From positions 1 to 64,000 of the forward strand of contig ML978207.1 of the NCBI GenBank assembly GCA_010015745.1: 64,000 bases of DNA, written 5' to 3'. The stretch is from Setomelanomma holmii. Lineage: Eukaryota > Ascomycota > Dothideomycetes > Pleosporales > Phaeosphaeriaceae. The translations under genes and the position numbers were made by a program. The notes beneath the pieces are model-generated. The model had not been told where the DNA came from. It saw only the letters and a program-made list of their open reading frames with translations, and did not search any database. Positions 1-11,387 of this stretch are shown piece after piece (the first letter of the stretch is position 1; each line of letters starts with the position of its first letter).

Positions 1-127
1 AACAGTATATATGAGTGAGGGCTGTAAACAGCGCTAGTGCAGGAAAGGCAGCATCGTCTCATCAGAGGTGAGGTGCCACTGCACGTGAGGCAAGAGAGAC
101 TCTCAAACCGTGACAACAATTGTCGCA

Positions 128-1171
128 CTACCACGCACAGTGCCCACCGTCAATCCGCAAATCCTATCATGCGTCAGCTTTCATCTCGACTATGGTCCCA
201 CCATGAGGATTCCATGCACACTCACTGCACCAGTAACATAACTACTCCCATCGCCCAGTAAAAACAACACCGGCGCTCTATACTCCTCGACCTCACTTAT
301 CCTGCCCAACATATTCTGCCTCGCCCATTCACCCGTCAACCCACGCTTCCGCGCCGCCTCACTCAACGGCGTATCAATATGCCCCGGACTAACTGTGTTC
401 ACCCTGATCCCCGGATACGCTTCCCTCGGCTCCATACTCGGATTGGGGTTCGTCGCGGTAGCAGTAGACCCAGGGAATGTATTCTGCGGATGGCCCCATT
501 CGGCAGCTAAGCTGCGCGCGAGTTGATGCACGGCTGCTTTGGATGCGTTGTAGGCCGATGTGTTGATGCCGCGGTTACTCACATGGCCCGATATGCTGGC
601 GATTAGGACGATGCTGCCGGGTACGTTGGCAGCGTGCATTAGGGAGGCGGCGGCGCGCGCGAGGAGGAATGTGCCCGTGATGTTGATGTCGATGATGCGG
701 CGGAAAACATCAATGGGGTAATCGCAAGCATCGGACTCGCCGGATATCGCGGCGCAGGAGACGAGGCCGCGGATGGGAAAGCGCAGGGTGGTTGAGATGG
801 ATGTGAAGGCGGACGTGATGCTGGACTCGTCTTGTACATTCAGGGCATGGTAGGTCGTGCGAGTGTTGTTTGTGTTTGCGGTGTCGACAAGGGAGTATGT
901 GGGGTAGCGTTAGACTTCATGTGGGAGGATGAGGTAGCAGGGCTGCATACTCCATGTATCGTGATCGTGCTGGGCGATGTCGACGAATACAACGTCTGCT
1001 CCGCTTTCTAGTATAGCGCGGCCGACACACGTCCCCACTGCACCGGCACCACCAGAGACTACTTGATAATTAGCATATATGGATTACCATCAACGTCGAG
1101 AGGCTACTGATTATGGTGCGGCCATCTAATCTGAAAAGATCCTTGGTCGCGAGATGCTTGGGAGCAGCCAT
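128..1171 (-). CDS. Short-chain dehydrogenase/reductase (SDR), with an unexplained in-frame stop
   Basis: This is a classical NAD(P)-dependent oxidoreductase; the substrate cannot be told. Going down from the ATG at 1171, the protein has the cofactor motif SGGAGAVG, an acidic residue after beta-2 (VVFVDIA), the S-type strand IASISG, the catalytic YNASK, and the loop RVNTVSPGHIDTPLS. The end of the gene is a separate small exon: splicing out 164-225 joins VTGA to DLRIDGGHCAW and a stop at 128-130, which is the usual SDR C-terminus. An upstream intron of 46 nt (about 1044-1089) restores the cofactor motif. One problem remains. Between the second and third strands the frame is continuous except for a TAA at 910-912, and I find no GT-AG intron that removes it and keeps the NVQDE segment. 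It is therefore a non-standard intron, a sequence error, or a nonsense mutation (CAA to TAA would explain it). Confidence 0.72.
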
Positions 1172-1589
1172 TTCAGGGTCACGCGCGAAGAGACTGCTTC
1201 AAGTCCTCTTAGGCTCTTTCCGTGTATCGGGGTAAAGGTCGGTGTGGACTGTTAGGTCGTTGATGGTAATGGTAGTGGTAGTGCTGGGTGGAGCAATGAC
1301 GTAGCTCTTAGTGCGATTGGCTCTCGTCGTTCATGCTTGAACACCGCCTGCGTACAACGTCAAATGGACATGGGAATACGGTTTGAGTTCACTGACTGAT
1401 ACAGATCGAGCTGTGACTATCAACACCTTGGAACTTAGTGAGCACGAGACACTTCAGCCGACTATTCTTGGGATATGCGCATCGAAGCGCTCCGTACCAT
1501 ATGTTATACTCTTCTACAAACCGACCATGTAAGTGTACAATTGAGAAGTGGACACACCGAACTCCTCAAGGCACCCCATCCCGTCCTGT
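1172..1589. other. Intergenic, no gene seen
   Basis: About 420 bases between two genes on the minus strand. It should hold the promoter of the SDR gene and the 3' end of the carbonic anhydrase gene. Short open frames here have no recognisable content. Confidence 0.5.
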
Positions 1590-2423
1590 CTACTCATTGA
1601 TGCGATGCTGCCAAACCTCCTGCTCCGCCCTCGCGCTATACGTGCTCGCCCCAAGAACATCCTGCATCTGCTCCACACCCGTAAACAAAATCTGCCTCGC
1701 GACAAACCACCTAATACCCTCACGACACGGTGGACTCGTCAAGCTTCCCTGGTACGTCCAAAACTCATTGAAGAACTGCACTGCCTGCAACGCTTGCGTC
1801 AAATCGAGGCTCACAGGCTCAAACACATTCATGCTGTTGAAGCCAATCATCTCCGGAAGCTGGCTGAAGAACGCGCTGTCGAAGTTACCAGGGTCGAGTC
1901 GGATGGCGAGGACAGCAGTCTCGTGGCCCTCGGCATCGACGTGGACGAGATGGAGTTCGGCTTTGCTGCGGTCGCCGCCGACGGAGTGATCCGCTGGGGC
2001 GTGAATGTGCCAGCCTTTCAGGTACGCGGTCTTGTTGTCGTAGGAGAAGCTTGGGTGCGTGGTCCAGTCGCCGTCGTGCGCGACGGTGAAGGCCGGTCCG
2101 TAACCCCAGTTGTAGAAGTTGCCAGCGATGGAGCCGTTGTAGTTGAACTTGGGCACGTGGTTGAGGGCGAGACCGTTGCCGAGAGATAGGGCAATGGGGG
2201 ATTGCTGGGTGCCTGTTTGGCAGAGACGGTATTCAGGGTTGACTCGGCCCCAGTTGAATGATGCTTCGTATGCCCAGTCGTTTTGTGTGCTGTTTGCGCC
2301 TGGTTCGGTGGGCGGCGTTGTCTGGCGACCTCGAAGCTTCGAGCGCTTTGCGTTCTGATGCTGGGGACACCCGAAGACGGCAGGCACAAGGGCCGCAGCT
2401 ATGAAGATTGACTTGAATAGCAT
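1590..2423 (-). CDS. Secreted alpha-class carbonic anhydrase
   Basis: The 277-residue protein should hydrate CO2 to bicarbonate outside the cell or in the secretory path. Residues 1-18 form a signal peptide ending at VFG-C, followed by a basic stretch (about 26-33). The three zinc ligands of the alpha family are present: H139 and H141 in GWHIHAP and H158 in AELHLVHVD. The gatekeeper Thr of GSLTSPPC (T229) is also present, and the second Thr of the usual LTTPP is Ser. Length and order fit fungal alpha-carbonic anhydrases, which are single-domain secreted proteins. There is no intron. A CATAAAG stretch upstream (near 2500, read on the minus strand) could serve as TATA element. The call is safe; physiological role (pH, carbon supply) is inference. 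Confidence 0.93.
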   Translation of the reverse strand: MLFKSIFIAAALVPAVFGCPQHQNAKRSKLRGRQTTPPTEPGANSTQNDWAYEASFNWGRVNPEYRLCQTGTQQSPIALSLGNGLALNHVPKFNYNGSIAGNFYNWGYGPAFTVAHDGDWTTHPSFSYDNKTAYLKGWHIHAPADHSVGGDRSKAELHLVHVDAEGHETAVLAIRLDPGNFDSAFFSQLPEMIGFNSMNVFEPVSLDLTQALQAVQFFNEFWTYQGSLTSPPCREGIRWFVARQILFTGVEQMQDVLGASTYSARAEQEVWQHRINE

Positions 2424-5391
2424 CGTGTGTTTCCTCGAGGACTGCGACGGAAGATAGTGATTGTAATGATCACCCGTGTCCGAGGGGCGACGAAGGCTTT
2501 ATGGGAAATGACCTCCGTCTCTTCCAACGGCTTCCGCTCGCGCCATCACATTGTGGCCGTGGAAGTGTTAGGACCATGACCACGACCATGCACGGACCGC
2601 CAAGCATATTTACAATGGATGTGTACTGCGACCTTCTATTTCGTGAATTAGGGCTTTATTGCCAAGCACCTTGTCCCTCTTGACAGCATCACGCAGCACG
2701 TAGCCACCCTGACGCGTAACTTGGCTGCTTGGGTGGCGGCAGTTGCCACCGCAATGGAGAGTCGGCGGTATAAGTACGGTGATGAGGTGGCCGCGGACAA
2801 GTCATGCTCAGCAGCAAAGTTGCCTTGCCAAGGGGGATTGAAGGAGCGGACCGGTCGTCAGCGCGTAATGCCTATTCGAGGTGTCGATCTTGGCGGGATG
2901 CGGCGTGGTGGCTGATTGGCTTGTTTTATTTCACCGAAAAACGAATCTTGGGAACTTGGAGGTGGGAGTCGGCCAGACTCATCGTCCTATACAAATGTTG
3001 TGCATCTCGAAGAACGCAGTTACGAACGGGAAACCTACTGCGCCAGGCTTTCCTGGTTCGTGGATTGCGCTCGAGCGATGCTGCAACTCGAGTCTTGGTG
3101 GTGGGGTAGGAGTTCTGCTGCTTGCTCAGCTCTGCTTGTCGCACTGAAGTACAGGACTGCGTCATCGGTCGTGGTAAGTATCACGACTTCCTTTAGGACT
3201 AGACATCGATGGTATGCCTGAAGTTCAAACCATTGGTGTTACTTTACTCCAGTCTTGCGGAAGTATCGCGACTCATGCTGTCACCGATTGTTGGGCCTCG
3301 TTATCGTTCGCTGCGTCTACCGATATAGGCGCATTATACGTTACCCCAACATCGTGCATATGCGTGGCAGGCCAGACTACAGTTTTTGATAGCCTGGTAA
3401 ACCCAAGCTCGTGGCATCTAGGATGACCGTTCAATCGATCGTCGGCACCCCCGACGTTGAAACGAGATGGGCCGAAATGACAGGTTGATGATTTCGACAT
3501 CAGAAACGCGTCTTTGTCGGCCTCTTGAACAATTGGCACTTGAGATAGTTTATCGTTTTTGCTTGGCATCCAAGGCGATCTGGACCTACAGTTGGGCCGA
3601 GGGGAAGGCCGCAGGCTAGCCGACAGACTTCTTGAGGCCGAGGCATCATTCAATTTAGACGTCGTTGGGTACCGAATTCATGTGTTTGGAAACGCTTTTC
3701 AAGGAGTCGAGATGGGTAGCATATATGCAAGTCAAGTTGTAACATTTGATCGACCCGAATGGTCGAAGTCAACGCGGCCTGCACGATGTTGGGAAATTTT
3801 AGTGTCAGCAAGCAACTCTCTTGTGTGCGTATGCACTTTCTGGAAATGATCCTCAAGATTCGGCTTTCGTCACGGCTTGTTGCACTAATCCTGAATTCCT
3901 TGTTGGCTGCCAACGAAGGGCATCAACCCAACACCTTTGGAAACCGCAAAACTCTCGACACGTAAGTGTTGGCGGAATGGCGCACCTTGTCTCCCTCGAC
4001 AGCTTGTCGCAACAGTCTTGCCAGCGCAGGCAATGCCGTTCGCTCTGTGTGTTCGATGCTATACCAGAACAACTGAGCATGCAGGTCAATGCGCCGCATT
4101 TCCGCTGCCATCGGGACTTCGTCTTGGAATCTCTGCGCCGCTCGTGAAACGAGAAAGTGAAGCCCAGCCGAAGACATGGGCTCTCGCTGTGGTGCAGATG
4201 TGTGGAAAGAAGGAGATAAGTCACCTGCTAGCGCGCCGCCCAAGGTTTAGCGTGTCGAGAAAAGAGGGGCAGCTTCCACAACATCGTGTCGCTCTTGCGT
4301 TCGTCCCAGCTCACTCCATCGTCTCATGATGGGTCAGATATGTCTTTTCGCCATTGGCGTCAGCCTCCCCCAGTAACACGACACGTTGAAACAGCCGCAC
4401 ACAAGGCGCCACCCCTTATGTTGTCCACAAGCTTCGGCGCAACTCGTCTTGCGCAGCGCACATTACTCCGTCCACGGCCAGCGCGGATAACGGTACTGCC
4501 AACGTCCTCGAAGGTAGATCCGTTCGAAGAATATGTCCAAGTACAGCTCCTAGTCGCCGGTTGTACCGCCTTGTGGAGTTCCAGACTTTCCAGCCTTCTT
4601 CGAGACGCTCGCTCTCTCTACAGCTCTGACTTTCTGTCCACGATGATGACGACTCCTGATGTGACCCCTGACGCGACAGGTTTGCTATCCAGGCTTGCCA
4701 TACGAGTTGGTTGAGTTTAGCTTGTTACATGTCTGTTGTCGTTGAGTCAAGTATAAGTCGTGCATAATACACGATACTACGGCCTCGATGCCGGTTCTCC
4801 TCTGCACAGCGCAACGTCATCTTGGTTCTCTCGATATGCTTATACTGTATCTCAAGTGTTATAGGAAGAGCTGGGAACTTCTGCATCTGTAGGAGCCATT
4901 GATGACAGTGGCGGGGTAGAAAGGCGAAAAGATGCACCATTGCGGCGATGGAGGGAAGGATGACTCCGACAGCGTGTCTCCGCGTCCATTACGGCGGAAG
5001 TCACTATCTCATCTGGCAGTGTTTATCTCCTGCGTCTCATTTGCTTCGTCCCATGAGAAGATGTTTGCCAGTTTGACGACCCGATTCTCGCGTGCGTAGT
5101 GCTTGGGCGTTCACCGCACCAGTCTCCTCGCGCCTTCCACTGGGCGTTTGACCATTGCGTCTCACTCCCGTTCGCAATATCGCGTAGTGTCTCACCCTCA
5201 CCTTCCGCATAGCGCCTGCTACATTCCTCTCCAGATAAATACAGCCCCTCCCCTGCCTCTCCAGTCTCTTCACACTCGCAACAGCCTCTACTCGGCACAC
5301 CGCAGACTTTCAACCTCCTGCCTCTTCCCACATCGCAACTGCTGTTCACGCTCATTGCGCCTTCCCCTACAGCACCTCGTGGTCTAGTGCT
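2424..5391. other. Long intergenic stretch without a recognisable gene
   Basis: Nearly 3 kb with only short overlapping open frames on both strands (up to about 140 codons). None has a recognisable motif, a clean intron structure or a family signature. A minus-strand frame at 3923-4243 has protein-like composition but no support beyond that. The right end (about 5100-5391) is CT-rich and carries AGATAAATAC near 5234, and is probably the promoter and 5' leader of the chitinase gene. Confidence 0.5.
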
Positions 5392-8300
5392 ATGCGCGTC
5401 CTCTTCACAACGCTACTCGCTCTTGGGCTGGCCGCCATTGGCGCCCATGCCTCCAGCTTGGAACAATCTAATCTCACGTACTTTGGTGCGCCTCGCCACA
5501 ATCTCGGTGGCGTCCCTCATCGCGACGTGGCTATCAGCGCCATGAACGCCCCGTCTTGTGGCAAGACCAGCGGCACCGCAACTCGCCGTGTGGCCTACTA
5601 CCAGTCCTGGTAAGTATAAGCATTTTGCTTACAATAATCGGTACCAGCTGCTAACCCATCCTAGGAACTCTCGCCGTCGTGAATGCGACAAAGTGCTTCC
5701 GAACCAGCTCGACCTCACCAGCATTACCCATCTCGTCTTTGCCTTTGCTACCATCGACCCGAAAACCTTCCAAGTCGGCTTCATGAACCATGACGACAAG
5801 TACATCTACAAACAATTCCTCGCCCTCCCCGACAATGTCTCCAAATGGATTGGCATCGGCGGCTTTGAGTTCTCCGGCCCTGTAGCAACACGCACCACTT
5901 GGTCTGGCATGACGAGCACGCAGGACAATCGCAAGGCCTTCATCGATTCACTTAAGCGATTCCTGTCAAAGTGGAATTTCAAAGGCGTCGAGATCGACTG
6001 GGAGTGGCCGGGGCACGCGGGCCGTGGTGGCAAACCCCAAGACGGCCAGAACCAGGTCCAGCTCGTCAAGGAGATGCGCGAGGCATTTGGTACTGATTTC
6101 GGTCTTGGTGTCGTTGTTCCTGCACAATCTGACTACATGAGCAATATGGATCCCAAGGGTCTTGAGGCTTATGTTGATTGGCTAGGCATCCTGACCTACG
6201 ATGTACACGGTGCATGGGATGAAGACATCCCTGGCTTGGGCCCAAAGATCAAGCCCCACACCGACTTGAAGGAGGTCGACGACGCTCTGAACCTGCTCTG
6301 GTCCAAGGATGTCGACTCGAAGAAAGTCAACCTCGGTATCGCGAACTACGGCCGCGGCTACACCGTTGCTGACAAGAACTGCATGTACTATGGGTGTACC
6401 TTCACTGGACCAAGCAAGCAGGGTTCTTGCACTCAGCAGGACGGTATCCTCAGCACGTGCGAAATCCGACGCATCATCGCCGAGCAAAACCTGAACTGGA
6501 AAGTCATCGCCGGAGGTGCTGAAACCAACGAGGTGACCTGGGATGACCAGTGGGTCGGTTTCGATGATGCGGGCACTTTGGGAAAGAAGCTTGAGTTGGC
6601 AAACGACCGGTGTCTTGGTGGTACTGCACTATGGGCCATCGACTACTCAACATGTCCCAGCGATGGGGGCTCACCGCAACCTTCACAGCCCGGGAGCTCC
6701 ATGGCACCATCTCGATCTGCCTCACCGCCCACCTCTTTGATCGTTTCGCCTCCTCCACCGCCTTCCATTCCCTCTTCTCGACCATCGTCGCTACAGCCGT
6801 CGTCAGCGCCGAGCCCATCAGGAAGCACTTCCACTGCGCCGCCCCCTTCGCAGCCGTCCTCTGTCGCACCATCATCTGCAGCACCGTCATCCGCGGCGCC
6901 TTCTTCTGTGGCTTCCAGCCAGCAAGGCTCTTCTCAAGCTCCCACGAACAGCCGAGCGCCAGCTCCGTCCTCTGCGTCAGACTCTGTTGTACTGCCGGCT
7001 TCTTCGAATACACCGTCCGCCCCGCCATCTGGTGCTTCTTCCTCAATTCTTTGGACTAGCCCTGCTCCCTCACAAGTCAGCTCTGTCCCCCCATCTTCAG
7101 CTGGTTCTAGTGCGCAAGCCTCTTCCCAAGCAAGCTCTTCACAGAGTCCAGCGTCGAGCGGTGCCGCATCTTCAAGCTCGATCGGGGTCACTCCAATCAC
7201 TCCCGTACCCGTTCCCTCAGGGTCTTCGAGCGTTTTGCCATCCTCTGGCCAAGCGTCTTCGAGCCCATGGTCTTCCTCAGTGGCGGCACCCCCATCATCC
7301 TCCGGTGCTCAGTCTTCATCTATGGGCCCATCATTCACAGCATCCAGCGGCGCACAAAGTAGCTCCTCCACTTCCAGCACGCCAACCAATGCACCTGTCG
7401 TGTCTCAATCCGGCTCAAACAGCGCATCTAATACTCCGGGTGCGTCTTCCCAACCTGGTTCATCCGCTGTTGCTTCCACATCGAGCAATGTGGCAGCCAC
7501 ATCTTCTGATGGTGCTTCGAGTGCTCAGGGCTCTTCGAGCGCCATTGCAGGTTCGTTTACTGCCGTTCCAGCGAGCTCGAGTGCTGCAACATCTTCCAAA
7601 GCACCAGCGAGTAGCTCTGGCAATCAAGCCTCTGGTTCCTCGGCAGCTCAGTCTTCAGGCACTGGAAAGACATCGGACACAGCGAAGACTTCCGATGCTG
7701 TAAAGTCTTCAGATGCAGCGGAGTCATCGGACGCAGCGAAAACCTCAGAAAATCAGCCTCCTCAATCTCCACCTCCGCCCCCGTCGAGCAGCAGACCTAC
7801 TCTCAGTTTCCCTACCCCTGCTCCCATCTTCACTCCGACACCAGGTCCGCCGCCAAAGTTACAACTTAGCGGATCACGTGTTACCAGTGGGTCAGGTGTT
7901 GCGCAGCCGTCTTCGTCTGGCACTCCAGGAAAGCCTTGGTGTCCCGATGAGTGCCACACACTCAAGTGGTGTGCACCGTTCTGCGAGGCTGAGCTGAGTG
8001 ACCACCCGCCCGTCGAATGCTGGTATTACGATTGGTGCTGGTGGTGGTGGGGCTTTTCGCGCAAGAAGCATGAGTCAAAGGACGGCAAGAAGTGCAAGAT
8101 CCTTGGATGTGGTAAGCTAAACTCCTTTGTTGCTGGTGGTTTATTCCAACTTCACTACAGGCTGTGGCTGGATGGGTCTCCCTTGGGGTCCTGGCTGTCC
8201 CACTGGTAAAATCGAAATCCCCTTCTGGATCAAGATTGTGATCGAGCTCTTTGGTCTCTTCCCAGATCCTTGCAAATTCTGGGGCTGCGATGGACTCTGC

Positions 8301-9818
8301 GGCATCTTTGGATGCGACGGATGGTGCTTCGGCGAGGACGGATGCGATCCTTGTCCCAAGGAGATTTGCGGTCCAAAGGGCGATGGTCCGAAGCGGACTG
8401 GCCCAATTCCTACGCCGATCCCCGCCAACATCAATCCACCCAAGGGTCCGAAGGGTAAACCGAAGAAGTGCGATGCCAAGGACATGAAGACTGCACATGA
8501 TCGATTCGTCTATTGTAGCGAGTCCATCTTCCTGTCCCCCGCCATATCGGCCACGACTATCTCTACCTGGGCCCCGACGACAGTCACCACGTCCACATCC
8601 TCAACATCATCCTGTAGCACGTGGTTCGATCTCACAGTTATTGGCTGCGACGTCTCGGATATTGGTACGACAACGACGGTCAAGACCACCACGAGCAATA
8701 GCATCAGCAATGAAACTCCTGGTCCCGCCTGCACTCGTGCTCCGCTCTCTCTGGATAACGACGAAGGCGACAACATCGGCAATCCCGGCGGCTTTGAGTC
8801 CACCAGCATGTTCGGCAACACGACTGATTTGCCGTCTCGAACCTCCGCATCCTTTAACTCTACGACGTTCACGTCTTCATCTGCATCAGCATCACCGACT
8901 TGTGCGGATAACCGGCCTTGCTGGCAGTACTTTGACAAAGAGTGTGTCCCCAAGCGTTGCAAACCCGAGGATCCGGAGTACTGTGCTTACCGCTGTCTGA
9001 GCGACATGTGCCTTGCACCGGGTCCTCCTAGGGAGTGTGCTACAAATAACACATGTGCTCATGAAGCCTGCCCGAACGAACCTCTCGGTGCGCCAAAGAA
9101 GAACTTCACGGTAACACTCACGTTCCAATCGACGACCATGACCTACTTCATACCGGCAAACAAGACATACACCAACACCGCGGGCACGCCAACTGGATCA
9201 TCTTCAACGCCGTCGTGGACTGCCACCTTCCCAGACCCCACATCGTTTGAGCTAGGCACAACCACCGTCTCTGTGCCCGTCGGAACATCGACTCCTCCTG
9301 TGAAGTCACCGGGACCAATGGACAAGAATGGTGTCTGGAAGGTCAAGATCAACGTGTCGCGGACTGATCAGGCGGCAAAGGTTGGTTGGACCTTGATGGA
9401 CCCGAATGGGAACCAAGCTGGCAGTGGAACCGCCAATTCCGAGGACAAGAAAGATCTATTCTTCTACGTCGAAGCACAGAATCGTCCCATTGAACACCAT
9501 ATGCCGTTTGGTGTCAATGGCTTCGTCAATCACTGGCCAAATTTCGACGATACGGTCGTGCAATTGGAAATCCGGAAGAACGCGCCGGACTGCGATTGGA
9601 AACCGGGCAGCCCTTGCAAGCCGAAGATGACGACTGAGAATCGGCTGGAAACCCAGATGTTTCAGGTCGAGTCCTGCTATCAGTTCTGTCCTAAAGGCTC
9701 GAACACGCCCTTGAAGCCATCGGATCTGAACTGCGAGGACCTGAACGATGCGGACTGGTACGACGTGCTGGATGGCGCCAAGCATCGTGACTTTGAGTGT
9801 CACTGGAAGGGCTTCTAG
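5392..9818 (+). CDS. Secreted GH18 chitinase with giant Ser/Pro linker and Cys/Trp-rich C-terminal modules
   Basis: Three exons (5392-5609, 5665-8111, 8161-9818) give about 1440 residues; both introns start with GTAAG and keep frame (TG|G Trp codon and G|GC Gly codon). A signal peptide (1-20) is followed by a GH18 barrel (about 65-400), expected to cut beta-1,4 chitin. The catalytic strand reads KGVEIDWEW (179-187): the acid Glu (E186) and the Asp two before it (D184) are kept, but the first two positions of the usual DGxDxDxE are Lys and Glu (E182). Next comes a Ser/Pro/Ala linker of about 430 residues (405-835), likely O-glycosylated. A cluster rich in Cys and Trp then spans the second intron, followed by further Cys-rich and Thr/Ser-rich segments and a C-terminal domain ending CHWKGF. 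No LysM or known chitin-binding motif was recognised there. Cell-wall or surface location is inferred. Confidence 0.92.
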
Positions 9819-10271
9819 GACATTTACTGAAAGCTTACATGCGCTTCGAAGACTTTGAAGGAGGATATAGAGGGCTTACCTCGTACGGCACATGTAGAGT
9901 TGACCATTTTGAAAGAGAACAGCGATCATCTAAGGCGGTTATGCTTTCGCACCAGGTAGAATAATCTGACTTTCATGTACAACAAAATGCCATTCTTTAA
10001 CAGCGCGAATGCCAATGGTTCATGTCCTTCTTGTTTTCTCTATGCTACGCTATCTGACAACGCAATTGCAGCATCCCTTGTAAGGTCCACCGGCGACTAC
10101 ATTATACAACGACGATATGAGGAAGTCACGTCTTTCCTCTGATTTGCACGAAGCAGTCACCACCATTATCCGATCTTCTTCGCCTGCCTCGAGCCAGCTT
10201 CCTCCATCATCAGCAGCTCAAATTATCTTTATTATCAACACGGCATATATTGGACTCATTCGTTATCAGAA
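9819..10271. other. Intergenic, promoter of the next gene
   Basis: About 450 bases. The first part is chitinase 3' sequence; the second, ending in CT-rich sequence and CATATATTGG near 10,240, is probably the promoter and leader of the gene at 10272. Nothing else is seen. Confidence 0.45.
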
Positions 10272-11387
10272 ATGACCGACACTTCCGCAGACGCCCAGCT
10301 GCTGCACAGCGTCACTCCCCCGCATAGCGACGACAGCTCTAGCTATAGCGATACATCAACAAATGACGTCAATATTTCACGACGTGGCAAAATGCCTGTA
10401 GCAACCTTGAGACGTCGCGCATGCTCTGAAGCTCACGCCCACTGCACGAACAAACATGCACCTCTGGGCATGTTCCGAACAATTCTAGCCTCCAAATCTT
10501 ACACTGCGCCGAAGCGACTTACGTCCAGCGACTTCAACTTTTCTGTTCTACCGCCAGGCACTCAGGCCGGACATTCAGGGGCGGAAAATGACGGCCGTGG
10601 TCAGAAGCGAAAACGGCATGCGCGGAACGAATCGAGTGTCGCTGACTTCGCGTATCCAGCAAATTCACATACGCGCACGTTGTCACTGAACGCGCGGTTT
10701 ACGTTTCCTTCTCCGACCAATACAGAGCATAATGATAGCTCGGAGCAGTTCGCACAGCATACACGCAACATCCAATCTTTTGACTCCACCCTCCCGACCT
10801 TGGTCAATCCCACACGCCAGGCTTCCATCTCCGATCGCACTACTGAATGTCAACTGGATAAGTGGCAGCAACTTCGCGACATCGTAGCCGCAGCACAACC
10901 AGGCGTGAATATCAGATTCGAAGTATATGGCTCTTCACCGTGGCCAAGAGAACACTTTTGCCCAGACAATGAGACGAGGCAGCGAATCTTCGAGAATCGT
11001 GATGAAAGTGGAACCGTGATGACGTATATGGACAAGTGTCTGGGAAATATCGAGAGCGAGCAGAAGGATGAGATACTGCAGTGGAGACAGAAGCCAGGAC
11101 AAACCGCTCTCTGGCACGTCCGAAGAGTCAAGTACTTCCTACTCAACTGGTTTTTCATTATCATTGAAAGCACTCTCAGCGCCATGATAGAAGCCGCAAT
11201 CGAAACGTGTCGGTCATGCATCAAAATGCTATCGATAGTTGGCCAAGGCATTTACACAATTGTCACGATTTTGTCATACATATTCTGCGTCGCGATGGCT
11301 GTCTTCGTCGGGAACTGGATTGTGAAAAGGGTGGTTGTGCCGGGCTTGGAGATGCTGTTTCCGTATGGGGTAGGATGGAGATGGTAG
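10272..11387 (+). CDS. Hypothetical protein with two C-terminal membrane segments
   Basis: An intronless frame of 371 residues, not matched to a known family. The N-terminal two thirds is polar, Ser/Thr-rich and probably disordered, with the basic run KRKRH near residue 115 that could act as a nuclear or ER-exit signal. Two hydrophobic segments follow at about 287-310 (NWFFIIIESTLSAM) and about 325-351 (YTIVTILSYIFCVAM), separated by a short Cys-containing loop, and the protein ends in a short tail FPYGVGWRW. This layout suggests a protein held by a C-terminal hairpin or double span in an internal membrane, possibly the ER or nuclear envelope. That placement is inference. Confidence 0.65.
   Translation: MTDTSADAQLLHSVTPPHSDDSSSYSDTSTNDVNISRRGKMPVATLRRRACSEAHAHCTNKHAPLGMFRTILASKSYTAPKRLTSSDFNFSVLPPGTQAGHSGAENDGRGQKRKRHARNESSVADFAYPANSHTRTLSLNARFTFPSPTNTEHNDSSEQFAQHTRNIQSFDSTLPTLVNPTRQASISDRTTECQLDKWQQLRDIVAAAQPGVNIRFEVYGSSPWPREHFCPDNETRQRIFENRDESGTVMTYMDKCLGNIESEQKDEILQWRQKPGQTALWHVRRVKYFLLNWFFIIIESTLSAMIEAAIETCRSCIKMLSIVGQGIYTIVTILSYIFCVAMAVFVGNWIVKRVVVPGLEMLFPYGVGWRW

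Noticed and set aside
3923..4243. Minus-strand frame of 106 codons with protein-like composition
   Set aside because: No motif, no intron structure and no continuation could be found; not enough to call a gene.
4286..4714. Plus-strand frame of 142 codons
   Set aside because: No motif and no good ATG; both strands are open.
6504..7703. Frames of 180 (-) and 238 (+) codons within the chitinase
   Set aside because: By-products of the Ser/Pro/Ala linker repeats; the chitinase frame is continuous there.
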